Assembly: GCA_003697105.1 (NCBI GenBank)
Contig: RFFQ01000091.1
Coordinates: 1-27,064, forward strand
Direction of reading: 5' to 3'
DNA from: Gemmatimonadota bacterium
GTDB lineage: Bacteria > 4572-55 > J002
Length of the DNA: 27,064 nt
Shown here: positions 1 through 8,248 of the stretch, one piece after another
How positions within the stretch are numbered: position 1 is the first letter of the stretch
How the letters are laid out: every line of letters starts with the position of its first letter
The notes under the pieces: generated by a model
Database searches by the model: none
Seen by the model: the letters and a program-made list of their open reading frames with translations, nothing else
Told to the model about the DNA's origin: nothing
Made by a program: the position numbers and the translations under genes

Positions 1-1
1 G

Positions 2-262
2 AATATAATCGAAAGAATCTACGAATTAAATGATGAGCAAACCATTACGCTTCAAATACCGAAAGACTTCAAATCGAAAGTCGTAAAGGTTATTGTTTTA
101 CCTGTTGCACAGCCGAGACCGAAGAAAGATCGTCTGCCCATGAAAGAAATGTTGGCAGGATTCCGAGAACTTTATAAAGAAGAACCCGGTGAGATCGAAA
201 TTCCAGAACGATTTGATAGACCCAATCTGACATTGGAGAATGCTGATGAGTTTTCTTTGTGA
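2..262 (+). CDS. Antitoxin of a VapBC-like pair, 5' end cut off by the window
   Basis: This is an open frame running in from the left edge for 86 codons to a TGA at 260-262. It begins (in frame) NIIERIYELNDEQTITLQIP. A short beta-rich start of the type 'xRIYELNDEqTITLQIPkdF..kVVKVIVLPV' followed by a charged, proline-containing tail is usual for small antitoxins paired with PIN toxins. The N-terminal part would carry DNA binding or dimerisation and the tail would block the toxin. It overlaps the downstream PIN frame by about 17-23 bases, the classic coupling of such pairs. The real start codon is outside the window. The family assignment rests mainly on size, position and overlap rather than on a diagnostic motif. 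Confidence 0.6.
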   Translation, partial: NIIERIYELNDEQTITLQIPKDFKSKVVKVIVLPVAQPRPKKDRLPMKEMLAGFRELYKEEPGEIEIPERFDRPNLTLENADEFSL

Positions 263-641
263 TACCAATGTAATCAGCGAAGTATTAAGACCTAGACCCA
301 TCAAAACGGTTGAAGATTGGCTTGATTCTTTGGAGATTGTTTACGTGAGCGTGGTTACTGTTGGTGAAATTCATGCAGGTCTGGCTTACAAAAAAGCGCT
401 AAAACAGACGCGGATGTTTGAAGATTATCTTGACATGTATTGCTGAATTTTACCGATAACCCGCCCTATTGCTACTCATTCAGGTACTCTTCGGGGCAAA
501 TTCCGACAAAGCGGTGTAACCCGCAGTCAAGCCGATCTATTCATCGCAGCCACTGCCAAAGAGTACGACTTTATACTTGCAACCCGCAATATCAAAGACT
601 TCGAGAATTGCGGAATTGAAGTATTCAATCCTTTTCCTTAA
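246..641 (+). pseudogene. VapC/FitB-type PIN-domain toxin interrupted by an in-frame TGA
   Basis: From ATG 246 (an alternative ATG is at 240) the frame reads MSFLCDTNVISEVLRPRP, then VSVVTVGEIHAGL, typical of PIN ribonucleases. It stops at TGA 444-446, after 66 codons. The same frame continues past the stop as ILPITRPIA, QADLFIAATAKEYDFILATR and NIKDFENCGIEVFNPFP, ending at TAA 639-641. The total is 131 codons, the usual VapC length. The metal-binding acidic residues in D6 (CDTN), the E of VGEI, the D of QADL and the D of IKDF are all there, but the last two lie after the stop. A single base change, for example CGA to TGA (Arg), explains it. A 66-residue fragment lacking half of the active site should be inactive. 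The neighbouring antitoxin is open. Confidence 0.85.
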
Positions 642-738
642 ATTTCTACAAATATATTATTGAATAAACGTAACATATTGTAAATAAATGAATTACAATC
701 TAACTTTACTTGTAGCCGAACCACGCTACGCAGTTCTC

Positions 739-755
739 CCCGAATAATTTTCGGG
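739..755. other. Small hairpin in the 146-base gap between the toxin remnant and the WYL gene
   Basis: CCCGAA (739-744) and TTCGGG (750-755) can form a six-pair stem with a five-base loop, followed on the plus strand by TAAATTTTAG. It could be a weak terminator for the toxin-antitoxin pair, but the T-run is poor. The rest of 642-787 is AT-rich and holds nothing else I can identify. Confidence 0.3.
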
Positions 756-787
756 TAAATTTTAGTTCGTCTCTTCTAACCACCTAA

Positions 788-1780
788 CTATCCGTATTTT
801 TCCTGCATTTTCTTCACTTCATTCTTCACCCACTCGCGCACATGCTCCGGTTCTAGGATTTCCGCCGAGCCACCAAACCGGAGCGCCCACCATGCCGCTT
901 GGAGGGGTTCACTCATCCAAATTGACATGAGTGTGCTTCCGTCTTCCTGATCCGCAAAGGTGCGTTTGGTGTTGGCAAAGGGGTACTCTTTTGCCAAGAT
1001 TGCCATCTTTTTATCGATCCGGATCACCACTTTTTGCTTTTCACCGGTAAACACGTGCCCGTTACCAAGAATCTCGTCGACTATCTTCTGGTGCTCCGGA
1101 TCGGTACACGGTTTATAGCTCCATGTTGCCGGAAGTACCCGGATTTCTTGAATACGGATGATCTTAAACGTCCGTATCTTATGCCGGCGGTGACAATAGC
1201 CAATAACATACAAGCTATGCCCTTTACTTGCCATCACATAGGGACTCATTTCGCGCTGGGTGATTTCATCCGACGATTTGGAATAATAGACCATTTGCAC
1301 CCGCCGCTTTTCAGCGATAGCGGTATGAAATGTCTCAATAATGTGAGCCGGAATGGACCATTCTGTAGGTTGTAAGGAAAGGCGGGAGTTCAAATGTTGG
1401 GCGGCATCTTGAAGATGCTGGGGAAGTTGGTCAATGATTTTACTGAGGGCAGACCGGATATCCTTTGCCAGCGGATTCCCCGAGGCGTGTTCCAGTTGGC
1501 GCAGACTATAAATCAGGGCAAAAACTTCTTCTTTGGTGGAAAAAACGGAAGGAATAATCAGCGTATCGGATTGTAGATGATACCCTTCGCCCCGGCGCCG
1601 GCTCCCCCGAATATCAATGCCCACCTTCCGCAGCAATTCCAAATCCTGCAAAAGGGTATTTTTGCTCACGGCAAAGTGATGTTCAAGGTCGCGCAACCGG
1701 TACTTATGGGGATGCGTCTTGATCAAGGCGTATAATTGGAGAAGCCGTACAAATCGATCCGTATTCTTATGGGACGACAT
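788..1780 (-). CDS. WYL-domain transcriptional regulator with N-terminal HTH
   Basis: This 330-residue protein has the standard architecture of the YafY/PafBC-like WYL family. Residues 1-65 form a winged helix (RFVRLLQLYALIKTHPHKYR, then an 'LRDLEHHFAVSKNTLLQDLE' recognition helix). Residues 140-215 form the WYL domain (QREMSPYVMASKGHSLYVIG), thought to bind a ligand such as nucleic acid or a nucleotide. A C-terminal WCX-like segment covers about 245-325. WYL regulators respond to DNA damage or nucleic-acid signals, and many control defence or stress genes. Here it stands alone: upstream lies a tRNA and downstream, convergent, a broken toxin-antitoxin pair, so its target is not evident from context. 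Start ATG 1778-1780 is taken as given; the ribosome site is weak. A palindrome upstream could be an autoregulatory operator. Confidence 0.85.
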   Translation of the reverse strand: MSSHKNTDRFVRLLQLYALIKTHPHKYRLRDLEHHFAVSKNTLLQDLELLRKVGIDIRGSRRRGEGYHLQSDTLIIPSVFSTKEEVFALIYSLRQLEHASGNPLAKDIRSALSKIIDQLPQHLQDAAQHLNSRLSLQPTEWSIPAHIIETFHTAIAEKRRVQMVYYSKSSDEITQREMSPYVMASKGHSLYVIGYCHRRHKIRTFKIIRIQEIRVLPATWSYKPCTDPEHQKIVDEILGNGHVFTGEKQKVVIRIDKKMAILAKEYPFANTKRTFADQEDGSTLMSIWMSEPLQAAWWALRFGGSAEILEPEHVREWVKNEVKKMQEKYG

Positions 1781-1799
1781 CTTTCACATTTCACAGGCA

Positions 1800-1819
1800 T
1801 GTATAAAGGTCACAAGTGA
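1800..1819 (-). promoter_or_regulatory. Possible -10 box and operator upstream of the WYL regulator
   Basis: Reading the minus strand, TATACA (1805-1800) is a fair -10 box 20 bases before the WYL start. Just upstream of it is a ten-base palindrome, TCACTTGTGA (1819-1810), in the usual spacer position. A regulator bound there would block its own promoter. No good -35 box is visible, so this is suggestive only. The remainder of 1781-1931 shows only a short GGGG/CCCC hairpin near 1905-1916 and no gene. Confidence 0.3.
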
Positions 1820-1931
1820 TGCAAGCCTCACAGACAAAACGGCTCAATTGTATTTAAAATTGAAAGTGGCATCTGTCAAGACAAAATATTTTAGAATTAG
1901 TCCCTCATAAGCGGGGTATTTCCCCAATAAA

Positions 1932-1964
1932 AAAACCCTAAGTAGTTTATTCACTTAGGGTTTT
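1932..1964 (-). terminator. Rho-independent terminator of the tRNA-Leu gene
   Basis: AAAACCCTAAGT (1932-1943) and ACTTAGGGTTTT (1953-1964) are perfect inverted repeats around a nine-base loop. On the minus strand the stem follows the tRNA 3' end by eight bases and is followed by a T-rich run (revcomp of 1925-1935), so it fits as terminator of the tRNA transcript. It is symmetrical enough to work in the other direction too. Confidence 0.85.
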
Positions 1965-1972
1965 ATTGTTTT

Positions 1973-2059
1973 TGGTGCCGAAGGGGGGACTCGAACCCCC
2001 AAGGGATTGCTCCCGCCGGTCCCTGAAACCGGTGCGTTTACCAATTTCACCACTTCGGC
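1973..2059 (-). tRNA. tRNA-Leu, anticodon CAG
   Basis: On the minus strand the 87 bases fold into a complete class II tRNA with encoded CCA. The acceptor stem is GCCGAAG/CTTCGGC, the anticodon stem CCGGT/ACCGG encloses loop TTCAGGG with anticodon CAG (complement at 2023-2025), there is a long variable arm (GGG...CCC), and the T arm is GGGGG-TTCGAGT-CCCCC. The long variable arm and CAG anticodon identify it as leucine. It is flanked by its own promoter (2084-2112) and terminator (1932-1964), so it is a single-gene unit. Confidence 0.97.
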
Positions 2060-2083
2060 GTCTGCTCTATTTTGGTGATGCGC

Positions 2084-2112
2084 ATATTAGTGTGATCGAT
2101 CCGGAAAGTCAA
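2084..2112 (-). promoter_or_regulatory. Sigma70-type promoter of tRNA-Leu
   Basis: On the minus strand TTGACT (2112-2107), a 17-base spacer and TATAAT-like TAATAT (2089-2084) lie about 25 bases before the tRNA 5' end, the expected distance for a short precursor leader. Confidence 0.8.
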
Positions 2113-2120
2113 GTTTTTTC

Positions 2121-2149
2121 TTGCGGTCACTGCCTAAATTTGGTATCAT
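2121..2149 (+). promoter_or_regulatory. Sigma70-type promoter of the smpB operon
   Basis: TTGCGG (2121-2126), a 17-base spacer and TATCAT (2144-2149) precede smpB. The predicted transcript start near 2156 gives a leader of about 43 bases. It is divergent from the tRNA promoter, with only eight bases between the two -35 boxes. Confidence 0.6.
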
Positions 2150-2198
2150 TTCCAACAATGAAATATCCCGTACATCGCTGAGGTAAGGAAGAACGGCT

Positions 2199-2648
2199 GT
2201 GAAGATCATCACCACGAACCGCCGGGCACGCCATGAATATCAGATTTTAGAAGAAATGGAAGCCGGTATCGTCCTAAAAGGCACGGAGGTCAAATCCTTG
2301 CGGGCAGGTAAAGCCAGCTTGCAAGATAGTTACGCCAACATTCGGGATGGCGAACTGTATCTCCATAATCTACATATTGCCAGTTACGAAGCCGGCAACC
2401 GGTTCAACCACCCCGAAAAGCGGACACGCAAACTGCTGATGCACCGCCGCGAGATCGACCGTTTGGATGGAAAAATCGCCGAACGTGGGCTGACCCTGAT
2501 CCCGCTCAACCTTTATTTTGCCGATAATGGCTATGTCAAAGTCACTCTTGGTTTAGCCAAAGGCAAAAAAACACACGATAAACGGCACGATCTCGCGAAA
2601 AAAGACGCGGATCGGGAAATCCAACGAACTTTGAGGGAACGCTACTAA
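2199..2648 (+). CDS. smpB: SsrA-binding protein SmpB
   Basis: SmpB binds tmRNA and brings it to stalled ribosomes for trans-translation. The 149 residues match the family in length and order: the N-terminal NRRARHEYQILEEMEAGIVL, the GTEVKSLRAGKASLQDSYA core, LHNLHIASYE, RTRKLLMHRREI, and the basic tail GLAKGKKTHDKRHDLAKKDA that inserts in the empty mRNA channel. It starts with GTG 2199 preceded by AAGGAAG (2185-2191). The stop is six bases before the amidase start, so the two are co-transcribed. The partner tmRNA gene is not in the window. It is the first gene of a run of otherwise cell-wall genes. Confidence 0.98.
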   Translation: MKIITTNRRARHEYQILEEMEAGIVLKGTEVKSLRAGKASLQDSYANIRDGELYLHNLHIASYEAGNRFNHPEKRTRKLLMHRREIDRLDGKIAERGLTLIPLNLYFADNGYVKVTLGLAKGKKTHDKRHDLAKKDADREIQRTLRERY

Positions 2649-2653
2649 CACCG

Positions 2654-4177
2654 ATGAAATCCAATATGTTGCTCTTTATCATGTTGTTATGGATGTTCTG
2701 CCTGCGGTTGACCCCGGCAGAAAGCGCCGAATGGCGGGTTCAATTTGCCGATGGCCGGTCGGACTATCCGGTACAAACGGTCACGATTAACACCGTGGAA
2801 TATCTGGCGCTCACCGATGTCGCCTTGATGTATCGGGCATCCCAACGCTGGTACAGTGATCTCGGCAAAATGGTGCTCAAATTGAACCGGCACACCCTCC
2901 GCCTAACGGTGGATAGCCCCATTGTGGTGATCGACCAGCAGTCACCGGTCAAAATGGTCTATCCGGTTGAACTTAGGAACGGTGAAGTGTTCGTGCCGGT
3001 GGAATTTATCACGGACATCCTCGCGGATATGACTCAAACCCAATTGAAATGGGATAAACGCACCCAAACCCTGAAATTAGCCCCCACGACAACCACCATT
3101 TCCAACCTGCGCTTTCGGGTGAGCCGGGATCGGACGATCGTGGAAGTTCTGACCTCTCCGGAGCCGGAGTTTTCGCTGGATGCCAGTTACAACGGGCGCC
3201 TCATTTTAGTGATTCCTAACGGCATTTTAGATGCCGGCAAGATCAGCACGGATACACCGCACGGCTTGGTTCAGCGGGTTCTGGCGTACCAAACTAGCGG
3301 TCAGGCGCAAATTGCGTTTGAGGTATCCCCGGATGCCGCTCGATTTCAGGCACAACCCTTAACCAACAGAAAGGGCATCCAAGTTGAAATCTTAAAAGCA
3401 ACAGCACGACCCAAACCGGCTTCCCGTCCGGCATCCCCAGACCTCACTTTGGGGGCAAGCGACCTACCTCAATTTGGGAAGATTGTCATCGATCCGGGTC
3501 ACGGGGGAAAAGACCCCGGCGCCATCGGACCCAACGGCACGCAGGAAAAAGATATTACCTTAGCGATTGCTCGCCGCTTGAAAACCATCATTGAAAGCCG
3601 TTCCAATTTAGACGTTATCTTAACACGAGAAGACGACACGTTCATAGGTCTAGGGGAGCGTACAAAAATCGCCAATAGTGCCAAAGCAGACCTGTTTATT
3701 AGTATTCATTGCAATGCCTCACACAGCCCCCATGCGCAGGGTACAGAAACGTACTTCCTAAGTGCGGCACGGAATGATGCCGAAAAAGAGGCTGAAATGC
3801 GAGAAAATCAAGTAATTGAATTTGAAGTTCCCAAAAATAGCCAGCCCCCATCCGATATTTTGGAAATGATGCTGTGGAATATGGCGGCAAATGAATTTCA
3901 CAAAGAGAGCCAAGATTTAATGGAAACCGTCCAAAATGCGTTACAGCAGAAGCTCAAGTTACCGTCTCGTTTCAAAGAAGGCGGGCGTCAAGCGGGATTT
4001 TATGTGTTGCGAGGTACTACCATGCCCGCCATTCTGGTCGAAGCGGCGTTCATTACCAACCCTCAGGAAGAGCGCCTTTTGAATACCCCTGAATTTCAAG
4101 AAAAAATTGCCGCCGGTATTTATGAAGGCGTCGTTGAATTCATTAGTCGTTACAAGCAAGCCGACCCTTGGAATTAG
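2654..4177 (+). CDS. Periplasmic N-acetylmuramoyl-L-alanine amidase (AMIN + Amidase_3)
   Basis: This is a zinc amidase that cuts the lactyl-amide bond between MurNAc and the stem peptide, used in daughter-cell separation and wall remodelling. Of 507 residues, 1-24 form a signal peptide (MLLFIMLLWMFCLRL, cleavage near AESAE). About 28-140 resemble a copper-amine-oxidase N-terminal-like domain (LALTDVALMYRA, VFVPVEFITDIL). About 150-250 form an AMIN domain (VSRDRTIVEVLTS) that targets septal peptidoglycan or the outer-membrane machinery. About 275-500 form Amidase_3. Zinc ligands and catalytic residues are visible: His283 in DPGHGGKDPG, Glu298 in QEKD, His352 in SIHCNAS and Glu463 in LVEAAF. 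An insert of about 60 residues after FLSAARNDAEKE matches the regulatory helix region seen in AmiB/AmiC-type enzymes. It is the second gene of the operon, with only five bases between genes on each side or close to that. Confidence 0.95.
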   Translation: MKSNMLLFIMLLWMFCLRLTPAESAEWRVQFADGRSDYPVQTVTINTVEYLALTDVALMYRASQRWYSDLGKMVLKLNRHTLRLTVDSPIVVIDQQSPVKMVYPVELRNGEVFVPVEFITDILADMTQTQLKWDKRTQTLKLAPTTTTISNLRFRVSRDRTIVEVLTSPEPEFSLDASYNGRLILVIPNGILDAGKISTDTPHGLVQRVLAYQTSGQAQIAFEVSPDAARFQAQPLTNRKGIQVEILKATARPKPASRPASPDLTLGASDLPQFGKIVIDPGHGGKDPGAIGPNGTQEKDITLAIARRLKTIIESRSNLDVILTREDDTFIGLGERTKIANSAKADLFISIHCNASHSPHAQGTETYFLSAARNDAEKEAEMRENQVIEFEVPKNSQPPSDILEMMLWNMAANEFHKESQDLMETVQNALQQKLKLPSRFKEGGRQAGFYVLRGTTMPAILVEAAFITNPQEERLLNTPEFQEKIAAGIYEGVVEFISRYKQADPWN

Positions 4178-4187
4178 GATAAACAAC

Positions 4188-4769
4188 GTGCAGCAACCGG
4201 TATACGGGCTTGCCCGAAAATGGATCATCATTATCGCCGTCGGTTTTGGCGTGCTGGCTATTTACGGGCTTTCCAAAATCCAAATTTCCGCGCCCCATGT
4301 AGCGGAACAGACACCGGTTATCGAACCGGCGTCGCCGCCGGCAACCCGTCCGGTACGGCTCTATTTTTATGAGCCAAAACGCCGGCAGCTTGTGCCGGAA
4401 CGGCACGAGATCATTCTGGAAGCGGATAATTTTAGTTCACAAGTGAAAAGCGTCATTACGGCACTCATTCGAGGACCTGTGGCAGATACGCTTGGTGCGA
4501 CATTTCCACCCACAGCCACCCTCAATGCGGTCTATCTGGTTGAGCCACAACAATTGGTGTTAGATTTTAGCCCCGCCCTCCAGTACGATCTGGCGCCAAG
4601 CGCTACCAGCGAACTGCTGCTTTTAACGTCATTGGTACGTACGGTTGGGGATGCCTTTCCTCAAGTGGGGACCATCCAACTTTTGATTGATGGGCAACCC
4701 GCCACAAAACTCACGGGGCATTTGGATATTCAGGATACCCGCTTTTATATCGCCGGTGCAATTGAGTAA
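4188..4769 (+). CDS. GerMN-domain protein with one N-terminal membrane anchor
   Basis: The GerMN (sporulation/germination) domain is found beside amidases in many bacteria, including non-sporulating ones, and is thought to bind peptidoglycan or partner proteins. GTG 4188 is chosen because it follows AGGAT (4177-4181) by a good distance and gives a clean membrane segment (WIIIIAVGFGVLAIYGL, residues 12-28). Longer frames would run back into the amidase gene. The domain covers about 60-190: VRLYFYEPKRRQLVPERHEI, LIRGPVADTLGATFPPTATL, LVLDFSPALQYDL, TSLVRTVGDAFPQVGTIQLL and a GH..D tail. Total is 193 residues. Its place directly after the amidase suggests a role in that pathway, but the exact function is unknown. 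Confidence 0.85.
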   Translation: MQQPVYGLARKWIIIIAVGFGVLAIYGLSKIQISAPHVAEQTPVIEPASPPATRPVRLYFYEPKRRQLVPERHEIILEADNFSSQVKSVITALIRGPVADTLGATFPPTATLNAVYLVEPQQLVLDFSPALQYDLAPSATSELLLLTSLVRTVGDAFPQVGTIQLLIDGQPATKLTGHLDIQDTRFYIAGAIE

Positions 4770-4774
4770 CATTC

Positions 4775-7510
4775 ATGAATCCCCTATGGCTTTTTTTCCT
4801 ATCACTACTGGTGCTCTTAGGAGACAGCCCCCGCGGGGAAGCCCATACCCCGTTTGGGTTGACCCACCATCTACCTACCTCTCCAGAGCCTCACTCGATC
4901 CAATCCATCTGGAACAGCGAGACAAACCATACATTCAATCAGTGGATCCAAGACGAACTTTATGCCCATAAAGGTAGCTATGATCAAGTGTTATTTTTGT
5001 ACCAAAAACGGATGATCGAAAACCCTAGCTACCGCTGGCAGTTTCAGGAATTGATGCAGTTAGGTATTGCGTATTTTCAGAAAGGAAACTACCAGCAGGC
5101 ACATGATGTCTTCCAGATGGCACGCATGAAAGCCCTTAGTCCAGAAGATGAAAGTAAAAACCTCTACTGGATCGGACGAACGGCGTTTGAGTTGCAGGAT
5201 TACATCACGGCCTCCAATTATTTTTCCATGAGCGCGATCAATTTTGGGCGCAATCCGGTTGAATCGGCGTACTTCTGGTTGGGTTTGACCAATTTTTTCA
5301 TGGGCGAATTTGATTACGCCATTACCGCATTAAAAAAAGTTCAAATAGACCCCGAATTGGTCACAATTGCTCGCTATTTTATTGGGCGGTGTTATTTTTC
5401 TTCGGATCGATTTGAAGAAGGGATTATCTATTTGCGAGAACTCGCAGAACAAGGTTCGGCGAATGTCCTCACCTCAGAAGTTGAATATTTGATAGGCGCC
5501 TCATATCTGGAATTGGGAGATTACGCCAGTGCCCTCACAGCGTTGACCACCGCTCTGGCACATGACCAGCATTTCGTGGTAAATACCGGCACGGCAACGG
5601 GGGAATTCCCCCATGTGGAAATCGATCAAATCCACCCCAACTGGCAATTTGAGTGGTGGATTGACGAATGCCTCTACCTGTTGGGCTGGACATATTTTCA
5701 ACTCCACCAACCTTCCGAGACCCTAACGGTTTACCAATATTTATGGCAATATCTGCCCGAAAGCCCGTACATCCCCAGCAGTTACTATATTGCCGGGCAC
5801 ATCCTCCAAATGCAGAACCAACTTCTTGCCGCCGTCGAGCATTACGGGTATTTAGTGCAATATTACCCCATTCATGACCTGATGGACGACACTTTATACC
5901 GGTTGGGCTGGTGTTACTATCAATTAAAGGATTATGAGCGCGCCTTGGCAACGTTTCAGTGGTTACTTACGGAATTCCCCTACAGCGGTTATGAAGAACA
6001 AGCGCAATATTATACGGGCGAAGCCTTTTACGCCTTACAAGCATATGATCAAGCGCGGCAAATGTTTGAGAAGATTATCCAACAGGAAACCCCCTCCGAA
6101 ACCTATCTCCCCCACGCCATTCATGGCGTTGCGTGGTCATACTACCGGCAAGATCAATTTGATCGCGCGGCTCTGTATTTTGAAAAACTCGCAACAGACC
6201 CGCAGGTCAGTGCCTTGTTGAAAGCCACAGGAATGTACCGCAGTGCGATGTCCTACCACCGGATAAAAAACTATGACGCGGCAGTCCGTTGGTTTGAGGC
6301 ATTTTTAGCACAGCCCATGTACCCCGATTATCATGATGATGCCCAATATTTACTGGCGTATTCGCTCTTTCAACTGGGGAAGATCGATTCTGCACGAGTC
6401 GCATACGAAACGGTTGTCCAACGATACCCGACCAGCCGTTTAGCACCAGATGCGCAGTTTGAAGTTGCCGGAATTTACTATCTACAAGAAGAATACGAAC
6501 AGGCAATTGCCGCTTATCAGGCACTGGAAGCGTGGTCGGATTCCCCCGATCTGATTGATGATGCGAATTACCAGATCGAGTGGTGTTATTACAAACTCAA
6601 ACGCTACCGGTCGCCTGTACAAGTGTTGCGCAATTTTGTGAAAAAGTACCCGGATAGCCCTCGGAGTCCGGGGTTGCTACTGGAAGTGGGCTATTACTAT
6701 TTTCAATTAGAACACTACTACGACGCAATTCGGGAGTATCGCCGGGTCATTCAGAATTACCCCAATAGTGAAGAACAGCTAGAAGCCCAATTTAGCATCG
6801 CAAATTGCTATTACCAGCTCGAATCCTACGATCAAGCCATTCAACATTATCAAGCATTAGTCGCCGGCGAGGAAACACCCCCATCTCTGGCGGCGCGTGC
6901 CCAGTATATGCTGGGGGAAACGTACCGGATAACCCAAGATTATAACCACGCGATTCAGGCGTACCGGCATCTGGTCGAACATTATCCTGAGGAGTCCCCG
7001 GCGGTACAAGGGCTTTTCCGGATAGGCACCCTCTACCTCAAGTTGAAGCAGTGGCCCGAAGCGCGATTAGCCTTCCAAACGCTTTTGCGAGAATATCCCC
7101 TTGCCCCAGAAGCCGCCGAAGCCCAACTCAACATTACCAAAACCTATTATCAGGAAGCCAATCACGATAGTACCCTCACCGCTGCCCAGCGCGTCGTCGA
7201 GAGTGGTCCCACCGAACTGGCTGTCGAAGCGCTCTTCCTCGTTGCCGGTTCTTATTTTAATCGGGGAGAATGGGAAAACGCCCTGCTCTATTATACCCAA
7301 ATTTATACGGAATACCAGCAATACCCCAATTGGCGAACACGGGGTATGTACCATGCCGGCTTATGTTTGGAAGAACTCAACCGCTATACCGAAGCCAAAA
7401 TCCTGTATGAAAAAGTGATCCAACAGACCACCGACATGCGCCGTATTGATGAAGCACAACAACGTTTAGATATGATCGCCAATCGAATCCAATCCAATAC
7501 ATCCCAATAA
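4775..7510 (+). CDS. Large exported tetratricopeptide-repeat protein
   Basis: The 911 residues begin with a signal peptide (NPLWLFFLSLLVLLGDSP, cleavage near GEA-H, about residue 23). The rest is a series of roughly twenty TPR units of 34-40 residues, e.g. YFQKGNYQQAHDVFQMARMK and YYQLKDYERALATFQWLLTE, many ending in the 'YP.S..A..A.Y..G' pattern of BamD/YbgF-like periplasmic repeats. There is no lipobox and no other domain, so it is probably a soluble periplasmic scaffold. Such repeats in the envelope hold together secretion, outer-membrane assembly or wall-synthesis complexes. It sits between the amidase/GerMN pair and a lytic transglycosylase with gaps of five and 14 bases, which points to cell-wall turnover or division. 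Ligand and partners are unknown. Confidence 0.9.
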   Translation: MNPLWLFFLSLLVLLGDSPRGEAHTPFGLTHHLPTSPEPHSIQSIWNSETNHTFNQWIQDELYAHKGSYDQVLFLYQKRMIENPSYRWQFQELMQLGIAYFQKGNYQQAHDVFQMARMKALSPEDESKNLYWIGRTAFELQDYITASNYFSMSAINFGRNPVESAYFWLGLTNFFMGEFDYAITALKKVQIDPELVTIARYFIGRCYFSSDRFEEGIIYLRELAEQGSANVLTSEVEYLIGASYLELGDYASALTALTTALAHDQHFVVNTGTATGEFPHVEIDQIHPNWQFEWWIDECLYLLGWTYFQLHQPSETLTVYQYLWQYLPESPYIPSSYYIAGHILQMQNQLLAAVEHYGYLVQYYPIHDLMDDTLYRLGWCYYQLKDYERALATFQWLLTEFPYSGYEEQAQYYTGEAFYALQAYDQARQMFEKIIQQETPSETYLPHAIHGVAWSYYRQDQFDRAALYFEKLATDPQVSALLKATGMYRSAMSYHRIKNYDAAVRWFEAFLAQPMYPDYHDDAQYLLAYSLFQLGKIDSARVAYETVVQRYPTSRLAPDAQFEVAGIYYLQEEYEQAIAAYQALEAWSDSPDLIDDANYQIEWCYYKLKRYRSPVQVLRNFVKKYPDSPRSPGLLLEVGYYYFQLEHYYDAIREYRRVIQNYPNSEEQLEAQFSIANCYYQLESYDQAIQHYQALVAGEETPPSLAARAQYMLGETYRITQDYNHAIQAYRHLVEHYPEESPAVQGLFRIGTLYLKLKQWPEARLAFQTLLREYPLAPEAAEAQLNITKTYYQEANHDSTLTAAQRVVESGPTELAVEALFLVAGSYFNRGEWENALLYYTQIYTEYQQYPNWRTRGMYHAGLCLEELNRYTEAKILYEKVIQQTTDMRRIDEAQQRLDMIANRIQSNTSQ

Positions 7511-7524
7511 CAAAAGGAGAAGCC

Positions 7525-8217
7525 ATGCCAACATCTCTCCAGTGGATCGGGGTGCTCCTGCTTATCAGCATGCAGGTCACTACGGTTCCCGCCTCAGATT
7601 TCCGTCAAGTTGTCGATGATAAAGGACGAACGATCATCACCAATGTCTCTAAACCACCCTCAACCACCTCTTACCGCGAGGTCAGTTACACTGCCCGGAC
7701 CTACACCCACTATATCCGTACCGCCGCCAAAAAATACCGGCTCAACGAACGGTTGATCCATGCCATGATTATCATGGAATCGGGTTATAATCCGCGGGCA
7801 GTTTCGCCCAAAGGGGCAAAAGGTCTTATGCAACTTATGTCTGGAACGGCTCGCTTGATGGGAGTGACCGATGTCTTCAATCCGAAGCAAAATATTGAAG
7901 GCGGTAGCCGGTACTTGCGCCTCATGTTAAATACATTCAACGGCAATCTGGACTATGCCCTCGCGGCGTACAATGCCGGCCCGGAAGCCGTAAAACGCTA
8001 TAAAGGCATACCCCCGTATCGAGAGACCCGGAATTATGTCCGCGGTGTCAAACGCCTTGCCGGTTTGAATACTTCCCCCGCCGCACCTCCCTCGTTTCAG
8101 GTGAACACAAAACGCAACCGCACCCATGTTCAGACACCCCGCACCGAAGCAGGGTTTCACCGGCAAATCGATAAGAAGGGGCGCGTCATCTTTACCAATG
8201 TACCCGTAATTCGTTAA
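7525..8217 (+). CDS. Lytic transglycosylase (SLT fold) flanked by two DUF4124-like segments
   Basis: It cleaves the MurNAc-GlcNAc bond of peptidoglycan to leave a 1,6-anhydro end. The 230 residues have a signal peptide (about 1-24, ending PASD), a DUF4124-like segment (VVDDKGRTIITNVSKPP, about 29-47), and the SLT catalytic domain (about 60-185). Catalytic Glu85 is in IMESGYNPRA, followed by GAKGLMQLMSGTARLMGV, GGSRYLRLML, ALAAYNAGPEAV and YRETRNYV, the standard family 1C order. A second DUF4124-like piece (IDKKGRVIFTNVPVIR) ends the protein. The AAAGGAG ribosome site upstream of ATG 7525 is strong. It is part of the same operon as the amidase, so the two wall hydrolases are co-expressed. Confidence 0.95.
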   Translation: MPTSLQWIGVLLLISMQVTTVPASDFRQVVDDKGRTIITNVSKPPSTTSYREVSYTARTYTHYIRTAAKKYRLNERLIHAMIIMESGYNPRAVSPKGAKGLMQLMSGTARLMGVTDVFNPKQNIEGGSRYLRLMLNTFNGNLDYALAAYNAGPEAVKRYKGIPPYRETRNYVRGVKRLAGLNTSPAAPPSFQVNTKRNRTHVQTPRTEAGFHRQIDKKGRVIFTNVPVIR

Positions 8218-8248
8218 TTCGCAAAAGCTAAGGAGTCCATTAACACTA

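Noticed and set aside
444-446. TGA in the PIN toxin read as selenocysteine, tryptophan or other recoding
   Set aside because: The codon is not at a catalytic position, no SECIS-like element was evident, and TGA serves as an ordinary stop in other genes of the window.
1904-1917. GGGG-TATTT-CCCC hairpin beside the tRNA terminator
   Set aside because: Only four pairs; the adjacent 12-pair stem explains termination better.
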